From Cryobacterium flavum (GTDB lineage: Bacteria > Actinomycetota > Actinomycetes > Actinomycetales > Microbacteriaceae): 62,151 nt of DNA. Position numbers and translations under genes: made by a program. The notes beneath the pieces were generated by a model, which was given only the letters and a program-made list of their open reading frames with translations, had not been told where the DNA came from and ran no database searches. Positions 25,503-34,659 of this stretch are shown here, one piece after another. Every line of letters starts with the position of its first letter. Position 1 is the first letter of the stretch. The stretch spans positions 1 through 62,151 of the forward strand of contig NZ_FNIB01000016.1 of the NCBI RefSeq assembly GCF_900103805.1, in the 5' to 3' direction.

Positions 25503-26636
25503 ATGCGCATCGCCATTCTGCACGGGAGCAACGACACCTACGGGGCCACCCGAGTGCTCATTCAAGAAATCTCCTGCCTGGTCAATGTCGGGCACACCGT
25601 GGTCGTAGTCGTGCCGCAGACCGGACCGCTCGCCCACGAAATCAGCCAGGCCGGCCTGGAGGCGACCGTAATCGTTGACCCGGGCCTGGCCGTGCTGAGG
25701 CGTAGCAATATCTCCGACCTCCTGCACCCAATTCGGTTGCGGCCGGAAGTCGTTGACGCTGATCTCGTCGTCATCTGGACGCTCGCCCTCGCCGTCTATA
25801 TCCCCCTACTTCGCGCAAAGCGGAAGAATTTCTATGTCTCGGTGCACGAGCTCTTGCTCAGTCGCGTCGGCAACCTCCTTGTGCGGGCACTTCTGGCACC
25901 CGGCCGTTTTCCGATCTGCGCCTGCAGCGAAGCGACCGCAACGTGGCTTGAGCGCAATGGGGTCGCCCGTTCGCGCCTCACCGTTACGTCGCCCGTGTTC
26001 GAACCGGTGACAACGGTCGAAGCGCAGGCACCACATGACCCGCTCACGATCGCCGTCGTTGGACGAGTCAACGGCCACAAGGGGCACCTTGAGGTGGTGC
26101 GCGCGCTGCAGTCGCTCAGCCCCGAAACACGGCCGGCTTGCCCTCCTTTCAGTGCCTCGTGGCGCCTGTTACTGTTCGGTGCACCGTTTCCTGGGCAGGA
26201 AGCGGCTCTGGACGCCGTGCTGGATCTGATTGCGGGAGACGCACGCATCGAGTATCGGGGCGAGGCAGCATCCGTCGCAGCGATCGCCGGAGAAATCGAT
26301 GCTGTCGCCTGCTTTCCGTCGACTCCGGAGCCGTTTGGCCTCGTCCCCGTTGAAGCGTGGCGGGTGGGAGTGCGCGCCATCGGCTTCGCTGACGGAGGCG
26401 CCGGGGAGGTTCTGCCCATTGTCGGCGGTATCGGTGTCGCCCGCAGCGGCGCCCCGGTGTCCGACATTGTGTCGGCACTGGAGCGACTGGAGCAGTCCAT
26501 CCGAGCGAGGACCACCCTCCCGACGCCGTCGACGGTCAACCCCAAGTTCTCTCTGGAACGGCGACTTATGCTTCTGACCCGGGTCGTGACCCAGGCTGGC
26601 GTTCGATCGAACCAACGAACAGCGCGCGCGAACTAG
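25503..26636 (+). CDS. Glycosyltransferase family 4
   Basis: A 377-residue GT-B enzyme. The N-terminal acceptor domain begins MRIAILHGSNDTYGATRVLI. The second domain has LTIAVVGRVNGHKGHLEVV and a donor-binding block with FPSTPEPFGLVPVEAWRVG, including the Glu pair typical of GT4 retaining enzymes. Its C-terminus overlaps the end of the converging propeller gene at 26633 by four bases. It faces the membrane-anchored protein gene across a repeat-containing divergent region. Confidence 0.88.
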   Translation: MRIAILHGSNDTYGATRVLIQEISCLVNVGHTVVVVVPQTGPLAHEISQAGLEATVIVDPGLAVLRRSNISDLLHPIRLRPEVVDADLVVIWTLALAVYIPLLRAKRKNFYVSVHELLLSRVGNLLVRALLAPGRFPICACSEATATWLERNGVARSRLTVTSPVFEPVTTVEAQAPHDPLTIAVVGRVNGHKGHLEVVRALQSLSPETRPACPPFSASWRLLLFGAPFPGQEAALDAVLDLIAGDARIEYRGEAASVAAIAGEIDAVACFPSTPEPFGLVPVEAWRVGVRAIGFADGGAGEVLPIVGGIGVARSGAPVSDIVSALERLEQSIRARTTLPTPSTVNPKFSLERRLMLLTRVVTQAGVRSNQRTARAN

Positions 26637-28525
26637 CCCTGCCTGTGTTTCGGCGCCTGCACCACCTCCAGATCGAGATCCAGGTCAGGCTCCAGCACTA
26701 TCTGCTTGTCGGGAACGACCTTCGGAGCAGGCTCCGCCTCAGGAACGGGAACAGGAACAGGAACAGGAACAGGAACAGGAACAGCCTTCGGATCAACCAC
26801 TTCCGGTGCCGGCACTAGGTTCAGATCAGCGGCGATTTCCTTGTCGGTCACTGGGGTTGGGCTCGGTGTCTCCGTGAGTGCGACGGCGCCAGCGGCCTTC
26901 ACGCTCGCGGCGGCGCCAGTGACGGTGTTGCCGAAGGGATCAGTCACCCGAATCTGGTACGAATAGGTTGTACCTCCGGTACGGCCCGTATCGGTCCACG
27001 TGATCGTCGGACGGCTCCAGTCTGAGGAGAGGCCCGTTTGCGTACGCACGACAACGCCGTTTCGCAGCACTTCGTAGCTGAGTAGCTCATTGTCGCGGTC
27101 GTAGTTGGAGGTCCAGCTGACTCTGACAGTTCCGGCGCTCGGAGAGGTGAGCGCCGGAGTGAAACTCGCGCCGGATACCCTCGGCCCTTCCTTGTCTGGT
27201 GCGATGGCCGACACCGCGAACCGCACGAGACCCTGCTGTTTCTTGTTGTTGACGAGCGTGAACTCGCCGCCGTAGAGCACGTATTGGGAGTTAGCCGTTA
27301 CATTCCACGGCCCCTGGTTTTGGCCGGTGAAGGATCCGGCATTAATGTCAGGGTAGAAGGTCAGCAGCGACGGGCGGGGGCGTCCCTCGAAGTTGAAGTA
27401 GCTACCGCCGGTGCTGTTCCGGGTGATGGTGCCCGTTGCATTCGCCGTGAAGGCCAGAGTGCGGTGATACGATCGTGGACTGGTTTCTGGGAATCCCCCG
27501 ATGTTTCCGCAGAAATGTGCGTGCGCGGTGGTGTACACGACGTCGCCTGCGGCAGCGGCCGAATACGTGTCACCGTGACAGTCCTCGATCCAGATGATAT
27601 TGCCGCTGCTCCAACTGGCACGGAAGGTGCCTTCAAACATGGCACCGGCGCCGTAGTCGTACCCGGTGCCGTAAACCCCGCCAGAATCGGACGTGAGCGA
27701 CAGAATGGAACCATTCACGCCAGCATTCTTAATGAGTTTTCCGATGTTCCAGGACGTTGCGGCGCCCGTGCTCGAGATCGTGGCAGCCATTCCGTACCCC
27801 GGCGCGGTCGCGCCGTTGTACGACGTGAACGAACCGCCGATGACCACCCGGTCGCCGTTGGGTGAAATGGTCAGAGCGTTCACAGCACCATCGGGCACGG
27901 TACCCTTCCAGGCGCCGAGAGTTGCGGTGAAACCAGTGAACGATGCGATCCTCTGGCGCGACTGCCCGTTGGCCGTTGTGAAACTGCCCCCGGCGTAGAT
28001 TGTGCTCCCGTTCGCGCCGAGGGCCCGGACAGTGCCGTTTGCCGTTGGCTTCCAATCATTCGCGAGAGCACCGGTGGCGGTGCTGAAGGCCGCCAACCGA
28101 GTTCGCGTCTCGGCACCGACCTTGGTGAAGGCGCCGCCGATATATACGCGGGACCCATCCGGTGCCGCGGTGATCGCTCTCACCGCGCCGTTGACGCTGG
28201 GGTTGAACGAGGTCATGACACCGGTCGACAAGTCGTACGCGAGCAGATTGTTGCGCGATACCTCACTCGTTCCCGCGGAGGCTCCGGCGGGGCGCGCACG
28301 CGTGAACTCACCGCCGACGTAGACGGTGTTTCCGACAATCAATTGCGTCCACACCACACCGTTGATCTGGGCTGTGGGCAGCGCATCGGCAGCGACGGTT
28401 CTAGGGATGGAAGCGCTCGGGGGGGCCGTGTCCGCTTGCGCGGTGCCGGTACCAAAAAAAATCGTCGCCAGCAGGGCTGCTGTAGCGATCGTTGCTATTG
28501 CCGGAGAGCGCCAGGGCCGCGCCAT
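26633..28525 (-). CDS. Secreted propeller-FN3 protein with Val-Pro tail
   Basis: A 630-residue secreted protein and the third propeller paralogue. The signal peptide is at residues 8-31 (TAQADTAPP). The delta-60-like propeller (40-450) has the same blocks as the gene at 20942, such as QINGVVWTQLIVGNTVYVGG and VVIGGSFTSYNGA. An FN3 domain follows (TYSYQIRVTDPFGNTV). The C-terminal tail carries repeated Val-Pro (VPVPVPVPVP) from a six-base tandem repeat, then an acidic end with LDLDLE. The LamG, PKD and C-terminal domains of the long paralogue are absent. The tail may span the cell wall. The ATG start has only a weak ribosome site. Confidence 0.85.
   Translation of the reverse strand: MARPWRSPAIATIATAALLATIFFGTGTAQADTAPPSASIPRTVAADALPTAQINGVVWTQLIVGNTVYVGGEFTRARPAGASAGTSEVSRNNLLAYDLSTGVMTSFNPSVNGAVRAITAAPDGSRVYIGGAFTKVGAETRTRLAAFSTATGALANDWKPTANGTVRALGANGSTIYAGGSFTTANGQSRQRIASFTGFTATLGAWKGTVPDGAVNALTISPNGDRVVIGGSFTSYNGATAPGYGMAATISSTGAATSWNIGKLIKNAGVNGSILSLTSDSGGVYGTGYDYGAGAMFEGTFRASWSSGNIIWIEDCHGDTYSAAAAGDVVYTTAHAHFCGNIGGFPETSPRSYHRTLAFTANATGTITRNSTGGSYFNFEGRPRPSLLTFYPDINAGSFTGQNQGPWNVTANSQYVLYGGEFTLVNNKKQQGLVRFAVSAIAPDKEGPRVSGASFTPALTSPSAGTVRVSWTSNYDRDNELLSYEVLRNGVVVRTQTGLSSDWSRPTITWTDTGRTGGTTYSYQIRVTDPFGNTVTGAAASVKAAGAVALTETPSPTPVTDKEIAADLNLVPAPEVVDPKAVPVPVPVPVPVPVPEAEPAPKVVPDKQIVLEPDLDLDLEVVQAPKHRQG
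26747..26784. repeat. GGAACA hexanucleotide tandem repeat
   Basis: About six copies of GGAACA in tandem inside the 3' part of the propeller gene, encoding Val-Pro repeats on the minus strand. Because the unit is six bases, slippage keeps the frame and changes tail length only. Confidence 0.85.
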
Positions 28526-28795
28526 AAGAGAACCTCAACTTCAACTTGCACGGTGGCCGTCGAGCAGCCCCGTGGTGCAGTGATCATACTTGAGTTCCAG
28601 ATTCTTGGGCTTACACCACAAGAAATCTCTGCCTTTGCGAAAATTGGACTTGCCGCCGCGCGTGTAGTCGAACGCCGCGTCGTTCCCCCTCGCCCCTAGT
28701 CAGGCAGCCGGATAAAGGTTAGGATTTCTCACTACCTCTCTTACCCGAATCCTGTTGAAGCTCACGCTGCAGCCTGAGAGAAATCTGAGCATTCA

Positions 28796-29398
28796 GTGAC
28801 CCCTAAGCACCCAAATCACACCCCCCTGGCTCCATCGAACCCGAATATTTCACACGAGATCGTCCCCGGCCGCCCCGACGTGGGGAATCTTGCTGGCGAT
28901 CAGCTCCCTGGGCGGCTCACGGCCCGACAGAACGGCCTGCGGATCGGTTACGCGGCTGGCGGCTTTGATCTCTTTCACGTCGGACATCTCAATATCCTCA
29001 AGCACGCAAGGAGCCAGTGTGACTACTTGATCGCCGGCGTGGTTTCGGATGAAATGCTTCAGCTAACCAAGGGCGTGTCTCCGGTCGTGCCGCTCGTCGA
29101 GCGCCTCGAGATCGTGGGGCACATTTCCTTCGTCGATGAGGCAGTCGCCGAGGTCGTCGAGGACAAATTGGAAACGTGGCGCGAGCTGGACTTTGATGTG
29201 TTTTTCAAGGGCGATGACTGGCGCGGCACACCGCGAGGGGTTCGCCTTGAGCACGAGTTCGCCGAGGTCGGAGTCGATGTCGTGTACTTTCCGTATACGG
29301 TCAACACGTCGAGCACGATACTGCGCCGCGCACTTGACGCGCTCACTCGCCCTGAGGCAGCCTCGCTCTGGCAGCAGCCACGGACCAGTACCTCCTAA
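28796..29398 (+). CDS. TagD-like cytidylyltransferase
   Basis: A 200-residue nucleotidyltransferase. The catalytic HxGH is present in AAGGFDLFHVGHLNILKHAR (near residues 53-71), and the later STILR replaces the usual ISTT end of the family. The family, typified by glycerol-3-phosphate cytidylyltransferase TagD, makes CDP-alcohols from CTP. This copy has about 45 extra N-terminal residues of low complexity, so the true start may be later; a GTG near 28880 is a candidate. Together with the CDP-alcohol phosphatidyltransferase at 13738, it suggests a polyol-phosphate part in the polymer. It stands alone between converging genes. Confidence 0.82.
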   Translation: MTPKHPNHTPLAPSNPNISHEIVPGRPDVGNLAGDQLPGRLTARQNGLRIGYAAGGFDLFHVGHLNILKHARSQCDYLIAGVVSDEMLQLTKGVSPVVPLVERLEIVGHISFVDEAVAEVVEDKLETWRELDFDVFFKGDDWRGTPRGVRLEHEFAEVGVDVVYFPYTVNTSSTILRRALDALTRPEAASLWQQPRTSTS

Positions 29399-29414
29399 CG
29401 CAACCAGCCGAACC

Positions 29415-29457
29415 ACAACGGGAGCGGATTCCTCGATGAGGGGCCCGCTCCTGTTGT
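29415..29457. terminator. Bidirectional terminator-like hairpin
   Basis: ACAACGGGAGCGG (29415-29427) pairs with CCGCTCCTGTTGT (29445-29457), with one G-T pair. It lies between converging genes. There is no T-run on either side, so the call rests on position and stem strength. Confidence 0.6.
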
Positions 29458-29483
29458 GTGCGCTGCCCAAGGGAATCAGCCGG

Positions 29484-30791
29484 TCACCCCGGGTGCACCT
29501 CGACGGGCATGTCATCCGGGGCGTAGTAGTTGCGGGCCATGGAAACCTTTGTTGATGATGGCGCAATCACGGCGCAATCGTCGACTCGCGTGTTTCGGCC
29601 AAACGAGTTGTCAGAGATGACAACCCCCTTGATCGGCCCAAAGTCCTTCTCGGCCAGGTTGATGGAACACTTTCCGCCGTCTGCAATGTTGTTCGTGAAG
29701 GTCAGGTTCGAAACGTTACCGCGATCCTGGGTGACCTGCACCGTGGCATTCCACGCGCCGCTAAACCTGTTGCCGTCGATTCGTATATTTGAACCTTCCT
29801 GGATTTGAATCGAATCGTCGTGGCTCGGAGTTCCACCCTGATTGGGATCCCGCTCGAAATGAAGATTGTCGTGCAGCCACGAATCTGAGATATCGACGTT
29901 GCCTCCCGTCAAATGGATTCCGTCCACCACGCCATGAATATTCAAGCGCGTGGCCGCAAAGTTGTAACCGTAGATCCCCTGAACGTCTGGTGACGGCGAG
30001 GAGGGGAACAGCTCCGTGTCGATGATCTTCAGATTGGCGTACCCTCCCAGGTTGTCGATCAGGGCCATGGGACCGTTCAGATTGCGACCGCGCACGATGG
30101 AATCTTTGATAGTCACGTTGGGCGCTTCGATCGTGATCATGCCCCGAACGTCAAGGCCGCTGATCACCGTGCCCGGCGTCGTGATGCGCAGGTCGCCGTC
30201 GTGCACGGTGAGGTCGGGACCGGCGGGGACGCCCGTATTGGTGGGTCCCGGTGTGCCGGAGTCCGCGACGATGGGGGTCGGAATTGGGGCGGGGACCGGC
30301 ACGGGCGCGAGAACAGGAACCGGGACCGGAACGACGATCGGGGCCGGAACCGGATTGGGAAGGGGAACCGGTTCGGGAGCCGGGGTCGGTACCGGCGTTG
30401 GAGCGAGTGTCGGGTCGGCGGGCGCCGGTCGGACCGGCGGGAACAGCCGCCCGATCAGACGGCGCCACTCCCCGCGGTCCAACCCGGAGGCGGAGGAGAC
30501 GACGGGGACGATGGTTGTGCGCGCGTCCGAGGCGAACGGGTCGGCATCGCTTTCAGCGGCCTGTGTGGCAGCCACGGCACTGCGGCTGTTCGACGCGATG
30601 TCGTTTTCTGCGTGGGAAGACCCGGCAGGGTGCGCCTGGCCCAAACCGAGTGCAACACCGGTGAGACCGATGACGACAGCGGCCGTTAGGGAGGCTCCGG
30701 CCAGTCTGGAGGCGAAACGACGCTTCTTGCTGATCGTAGTGATAGCTTTTTCGGCGGGTAAGCCTGTGGACAATTTCGAATTGATTACCAT
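29484..30791 (-). CDS. Secreted right-handed beta-helix protein with Pro-rich linker
   Basis: A 435-residue secreted protein. An N-terminal basic region (KKRRFASR) precedes a signal helix (LTAAVVIGLTGVALGLG). Residues about 125-180 are a Pro/Val-rich linker. From about 195, short parallel beta-helix coils follow, with repeated VTIKDSIVRG, YANLKIIDTEL and NIRIDGNRFSGA. Blocks such as DPNQGGTPSHDDSIQIQEGS and GGKCSINLAEK are shared with the gene at 30964. Families of this shape include polysaccharide lyases and pectate-type enzymes, but I see no proven catalytic set. In this locus it may trim or bind the polymer. Confidence 0.8.
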   Translation of the reverse strand: MVINSKLSTGLPAEKAITTISKKRRFASRLAGASLTAAVVIGLTGVALGLGQAHPAGSSHAENDIASNSRSAVAATQAAESDADPFASDARTTIVPVVSSASGLDRGEWRRLIGRLFPPVRPAPADPTLAPTPVPTPAPEPVPLPNPVPAPIVVPVPVPVLAPVPVPAPIPTPIVADSGTPGPTNTGVPAGPDLTVHDGDLRITTPGTVISGLDVRGMITIEAPNVTIKDSIVRGRNLNGPMALIDNLGGYANLKIIDTELFPSSPSPDVQGIYGYNFAATRLNIHGVVDGIHLTGGNVDISDSWLHDNLHFERDPNQGGTPSHDDSIQIQEGSNIRIDGNRFSGAWNATVQVTQDRGNVSNLTFTNNIADGGKCSINLAEKDFGPIKGVVISDNSFGRNTRVDDCAVIAPSSTKVSMARNYYAPDDMPVEVHPG

Positions 30792-30963
30792 GGGGTTGTT
30801 TTTTTCGTGTCCGGCACACGCTTCGGGGCGTGCTGTGCGGGGCCGCCGTAGGGGCAGCCGATCGGGAGCATTCCGTATCAGTCATAACGGTCAAACGGAA
30901 TGGTGGATAGGCCCATATCGGGCGCAACTTCAGGGCCGTTCGCGGGTCACAATTCCCTGCTCA

Positions 30964-31929
30964 CTATCCAGTGTGCACCGAGACAATCTTGCTGTCGGGT
31001 GTGTAGTAGTTGCGCGCCGTGGAAATTTTGGTTGTTGAGGGTGAGATGATGGCACAATTCACAACCCTGGTGTTGCGGCCGAATTTATTGTCAGTGATGA
31101 CCGCGCCGTAGATCGGGCCGTAGGTTTTTTGCGCGATGTTGATCGTGCATTTTCCGCCGTCGGCGTTGTTGTTGGTGAACGTGAAATTGGAGACATCACC
31201 TCTGTCCTGGGTGATCTGGACTCCCGCGCTGTGCGCGCCGCTGATCGTGTTTCCGATCACCCGGATGTTGGAGCCTTTTTGAATCTGAATCGAGTCGTCG
31301 TGGCTGGCCGACCCACCTTGATTCGGGTCGTTCGTGTAGTGCAAATTGCTATGCAGCCACGATTGTTGGATTGTGACGTTGCTTCCGGTGATGTGTACGG
31401 CATCGATCACGCCGTGTATTTCCACTCGCGTTGCCGTGAAGTTATAGCCGTAGATGCCGTTCACGTCGGGAGAAGGGTTGGACGGGTACAACTCGGTATC
31501 GGTGATCTTCAATCCCGAGAATCCACCGAGGTTATTGATTAGGGCGCCGGGAGCATTCATGGTGCGACCTCGAACGATTGAGTTCTTGATTGTGACGTTG
31601 GCCGCTTGAATCTTGACCAGGCCGCGTATGTCGAGACCGCTCACGATAGTGCCGGCCTTGGTAATCGTCAGGTCGCCCGAATGCACCGTGAGGGCTGTGC
31701 CCGATGGGACCCCCGTTGTGGTCGCGCCCGCCGTCGCGGTGCGGAAGTGTACAGCGGTCACCGCCTGCGCTGGGCTCACGATCCCGGTCAAGGCAAAGGC
31801 GGTAGCGGCAATGGCCGAGGCGCCGACAAGAAACCTGCTGCGAACAAAAATGCGGGGGTGTCGTTGGTGCTGGTTAGGTGTTGAGTTGGTGTGGCTAGGA
31901 CGATGCGAGCGCGTTGTGCGATTTGGCAT
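30964..31929 (-). CDS. Secreted right-handed beta-helix protein (short paralogue)
   Basis: A 321-residue paralogue of the protein encoded at 29484 without its Pro-rich linker. The signal peptide is RSRFLVGASAIAATAFALTG, with cleavage near SPAQA. The helix coils match closely: DLTITKAGTIVSGLDIRG, VTIKNSIVRG, DPNQGGSASHDDSIQIQKGS, NADGGKCTINIAQKTYG and ISTARNYYTPD. The start at 31929 (MPNRTTR) was chosen because the frame before it runs over the upstream region without a ribosome site. AT content is visibly higher than in the neighbouring transferase genes. The pair probably arose by duplication with a linker gained or lost. Confidence 0.78.
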   Translation of the reverse strand: MPNRTTRSHRPSHTNSTPNQHQRHPRIFVRSRFLVGASAIAATAFALTGIVSPAQAVTAVHFRTATAGATTTGVPSGTALTVHSGDLTITKAGTIVSGLDIRGLVKIQAANVTIKNSIVRGRTMNAPGALINNLGGFSGLKITDTELYPSNPSPDVNGIYGYNFTATRVEIHGVIDAVHITGSNVTIQQSWLHSNLHYTNDPNQGGSASHDDSIQIQKGSNIRVIGNTISGAHSAGVQITQDRGDVSNFTFTNNNADGGKCTINIAQKTYGPIYGAVITDNKFGRNTRVVNCAIISPSTTKISTARNYYTPDSKIVSVHTG

Positions 31930-32084
31930 TAAGTCATTTCGTGTCGTGCACGTTCGGGAATGCGCGTGAAGCAACCGTAGGGAGTCACCGATAGTTATTA
32001 GAGTGTTACCCAATAGTGATAATTCGTCAACCTTTCTCGCTGGGCCCACCGTGACGTAGATGCTTCGAGCACGAGATTTGGCTA

Positions 32085-33149
32085 CTAAGCGGATGCTTCG
32101 GCTTGCTCAGCCCGCTGAGCCACGGCCGATGTGTCTACCCAGGAGGCAACGGGCACGGTGAAGATTCCCGGCACGGCTGCCAGCCTCCGGTACGCGGCCA
32201 ACGCAAACATGATCGCAAAGCTGCACAGCAACACAGGAAGGGCCGTAGCCGCCACCGTCGGCAGGCTCACGCCGGTCGCCATCAGGACTGCCGCGAGGGC
32301 CGTCATGGGAAAAGTGTGGACCAGATATATCGGCAGAGTTTGGGTTCCGAGCACGCGGAGAAAATCGAACCCGGGCGCGCGGGCCACGACGACAGCCACG
32401 CTGACTCCGACCAGGACGGCGAGAATGCTCACGAACAGCAGGACGAACGGCACGCGCGTCAGGGACAGCTTGACCATGATGAGCACGATGCCGAGGTAGA
32501 CCCCGCACACCACGGCCATGTGCCACCAGCGAATGTGCGGCACCATCCGACGCACACGGGGGCCCAGCCAGATCGCCGCCAGAAAGAAGACCAGATAGCG
32601 ACCCATCTTGTCCCACGGCGTGTCCGTGTGCAGAATTTGCGAGCCGAACAACACCGCGAGGACGCCAGTGACGGCAACCGGAATGAGCGGATTCCACCGC
32701 CGGGTCAGCCACGCCACGGTCAAGAAGATGGGCAAAGCGTAGATGAACCAGAGGTTCGAACTGGGGCGAATGAACAGCGTGACCAGGTTGGTCCAGCTGG
32801 CATTGGGCCCGTCGGGGCTGATCGGCGGCAGGGCGAGCAGGAACAGGGTTTGGGCGGCCACCCAGACCGCGTAGAGATACAGCAGCAGCGACATCCGTTT
32901 TCGAAAGAGCTGCCAATAGGGCAGCCGAATGGCTGTGGCCGCGAGAATGCCGGACATGAAGAAGAACAGCGGCATGCGAAAGGTGTCGAGCAGGGGATTG
33001 AGGGGTGCCATTGCGCCGGCCAGGCCGACCCCGTCGAGGTACATGACCGCGTGGTAGAGCACGACCAGGGTGATCGCGACCCCTTTCGCCACGTCGATCC
33101 AGGCTTCACGGGGCCGGCCGGAAACGGCGACGGATGCCGAGTCAGTCAC
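32085..33149 (-). CDS. Acyltransferase family 3 membrane protein
   Basis: A 354-residue integral membrane protein with about ten helices. The N-terminal catalytic region EAWIDVAKGVAITLVVLYHA holds the conserved His of acyltransferase family 3, and FRMPLFFFMSGILA follows at the expected distance. These enzymes add acetyl or other acyl groups to cell-surface polysaccharides using acyl-CoA from the cytoplasm. Its start overlaps the end of the polymerase gene, so the two are co-transcribed. Confidence 0.88.
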   Translation of the reverse strand: MTDSASVAVSGRPREAWIDVAKGVAITLVVLYHAVMYLDGVGLAGAMAPLNPLLDTFRMPLFFFMSGILAATAIRLPYWQLFRKRMSLLLYLYAVWVAAQTLFLLALPPISPDGPNASWTNLVTLFIRPSSNLWFIYALPIFLTVAWLTRRWNPLIPVAVTGVLAVLFGSQILHTDTPWDKMGRYLVFFLAAIWLGPRVRRMVPHIRWWHMAVVCGVYLGIVLIMVKLSLTRVPFVLLFVSILAVLVGVSVAVVVARAPGFDFLRVLGTQTLPIYLVHTFPMTALAAVLMATGVSLPTVAATALPVLLCSFAIMFALAAYRRLAAVPGIFTVPVASWVDTSAVAQRAEQAEASA

Positions 33150-34524
33150 GCGGCAACGATTCCTTCGACCTGATAAACCGACGCAGCCCTGCCCACTGTC
33201 GATCGCGGAGTTTCGGCGTCAGTGAGTCCTTGGGAATCAGCACCAATGCCAGCACCAGGATGAGCAGTCGCGCGGCGGTGTACAGCGGGCCGAAGAAGAA
33301 TACCCAGACGGTGTTCACCACGAGGAAAAGGAGAATTCCGCTGGCCCGGTTCACGGCCACCGCCGCTCCGACGCCCCGCAGGACCAGAAACAGGATGACA
33401 CCGGCCAGTACCAGCCCGGGGATGCCGAATCGTGCCCACAGATCGCCGAGGACCGAATGAAGTTCGATATTGCCACCGAACATGTAGTTCTCAACGTAGC
33501 CGTTGTCGGGGGCGTAGTTAATAGACGCCATTCCCGTCTTGGCTGCGAGCACGTCGGTCGGGTTCAGTAGCGTACCGGCCCCGAATCCGTAGGGTTGATG
33601 CGCCATGAGGGAAGCCGTGGCGGCCAGTTCCGGTCTCCCGCCCAGGATGAGTGATCCGGCCGTGTTGAGCTGGTCGACGGTCCGAAGGCGGGTGGCTTCG
33701 CCGAACAGTCCTGCAACGATGGCCGATTGTCCCAGGTTGTACACCACGATCGCGAGCACGCCAATGGCTACCACGACCCCGGCTCCGGACCGGGATCGCA
33801 GGAAGCGACGTCGACTGGTTGGGCGCATCTGCCAGGCGACGAGTATGGCGGTCAGCAGCAGAATCGCGAATGAGGAACGAGCATCGGTGAGCATCGATAA
33901 ACCGGTGAGACCGAGCACGGCCAGAAGGTCGAACCACCGGCGATTGAGAATGTGTGCGACGGCGAGGATGACCACTGTGAGGGCGAAGGAGAATCCGAAG
34001 CGCCACGGATTGTCAAAAAAGCGTTCGTTGTCGGTGGTGACTCCCGAGAGGAGACCGAGCCCAAACCACAGGGCCACCCAGGGGTCTGGCAACACGCTGC
34101 GCGCCCAGAGCAGGAAACCGAAGGAGAACAGGATGCCCACCAGGCCGATCGAATTTCCGGCCAGCTCGCCCGGTGCGATGACATGGGTCGGAGCGGCGAG
34201 TGCGGACAGCCAGATTCCAGAGCCGACCGCGACCAGGCCGACCAGCATGAGAGTCAGCGCGCCCCGATACCGACCAAGCATCGGCAGCCAGAGCGGAATG
34301 AGTGCTGCGGCAGCGAGGTAGCCCACGGTGATGCCGAGCGGTAGGTCCAAGCGCAACCCGATCAAAAACACGACGATGACGGCGAGAATCTTGCTTGAGC
34401 GTGGCACCACTGGTGCAGGCAGCTGACTGGAGCCGGGAGGAAAATCAGGAGGGAACGGCTCCCGTAGTGACTTCTTCGCTGCCAAGCGCTGTGGTGTCAC
34501 CGGCTGTTTGGTCGTCTCGCACAT
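33142..34524 (-). CDS. O-antigen ligase/polymerase-like membrane protein (Wzy-type)
   Basis: A 460-residue protein with about eleven membrane helices and a large outside loop (around residues 285-370: NTAGSLILGGRPELAATASL to GGNIELHSVLGDLW). This shape fits Wzy-type polymerases and O-antigen ligases, which are poorly conserved in sequence. In a locus with flippase, Wzz-like and initiating transferase genes, polymerase is the natural role. I set the start at the ATG 34524 (MCETTKQ) in preference to the longer frame. It is divergent from the flippase gene at 34707. Confidence 0.75.
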   Translation of the reverse strand: MCETTKQPVTPQRLAAKKSLREPFPPDFPPGSSQLPAPVVPRSSKILAVIVVFLIGLRLDLPLGITVGYLAAAALIPLWLPMLGRYRGALTLMLVGLVAVGSGIWLSALAAPTHVIAPGELAGNSIGLVGILFSFGFLLWARSVLPDPWVALWFGLGLLSGVTTDNERFFDNPWRFGFSFALTVVILAVAHILNRRWFDLLAVLGLTGLSMLTDARSSFAILLLTAILVAWQMRPTSRRRFLRSRSGAGVVVAIGVLAIVVYNLGQSAIVAGLFGEATRLRTVDQLNTAGSLILGGRPELAATASLMAHQPYGFGAGTLLNPTDVLAAKTGMASINYAPDNGYVENYMFGGNIELHSVLGDLWARFGIPGLVLAGVILFLVLRGVGAAVAVNRASGILLFLVVNTVWVFFFGPLYTAARLLILVLALVLIPKDSLTPKLRDRQWAGLRRFIRSKESLPRD

Positions 34525-34659
34525 GTAGGTCTTCGGGCCCCGCACCGGGCCGCGCCCGAAACAATTCGGGTATTGTCTCTGCCGCGCGACCGCATCGGCA
34601 CAACAGTAGGTCCATGTGGGCGCGGGATCAAGGTCAGCGCCGAGCGGATTCGCCCATTT

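Noticed and set aside
26747..26784. GGAACA repeats considered as a CRISPR array
   Set aside because: The unit is six bases with no spacers and it encodes a Val-Pro tail. No CRISPR array or cas gene was seen anywhere in the window.
28676..28702. C-rich stretch upstream of the third propeller gene as another copy of the C/G repeat
   Set aside because: The C blocks are repeated in the same direction and do not form an inverted repeat.
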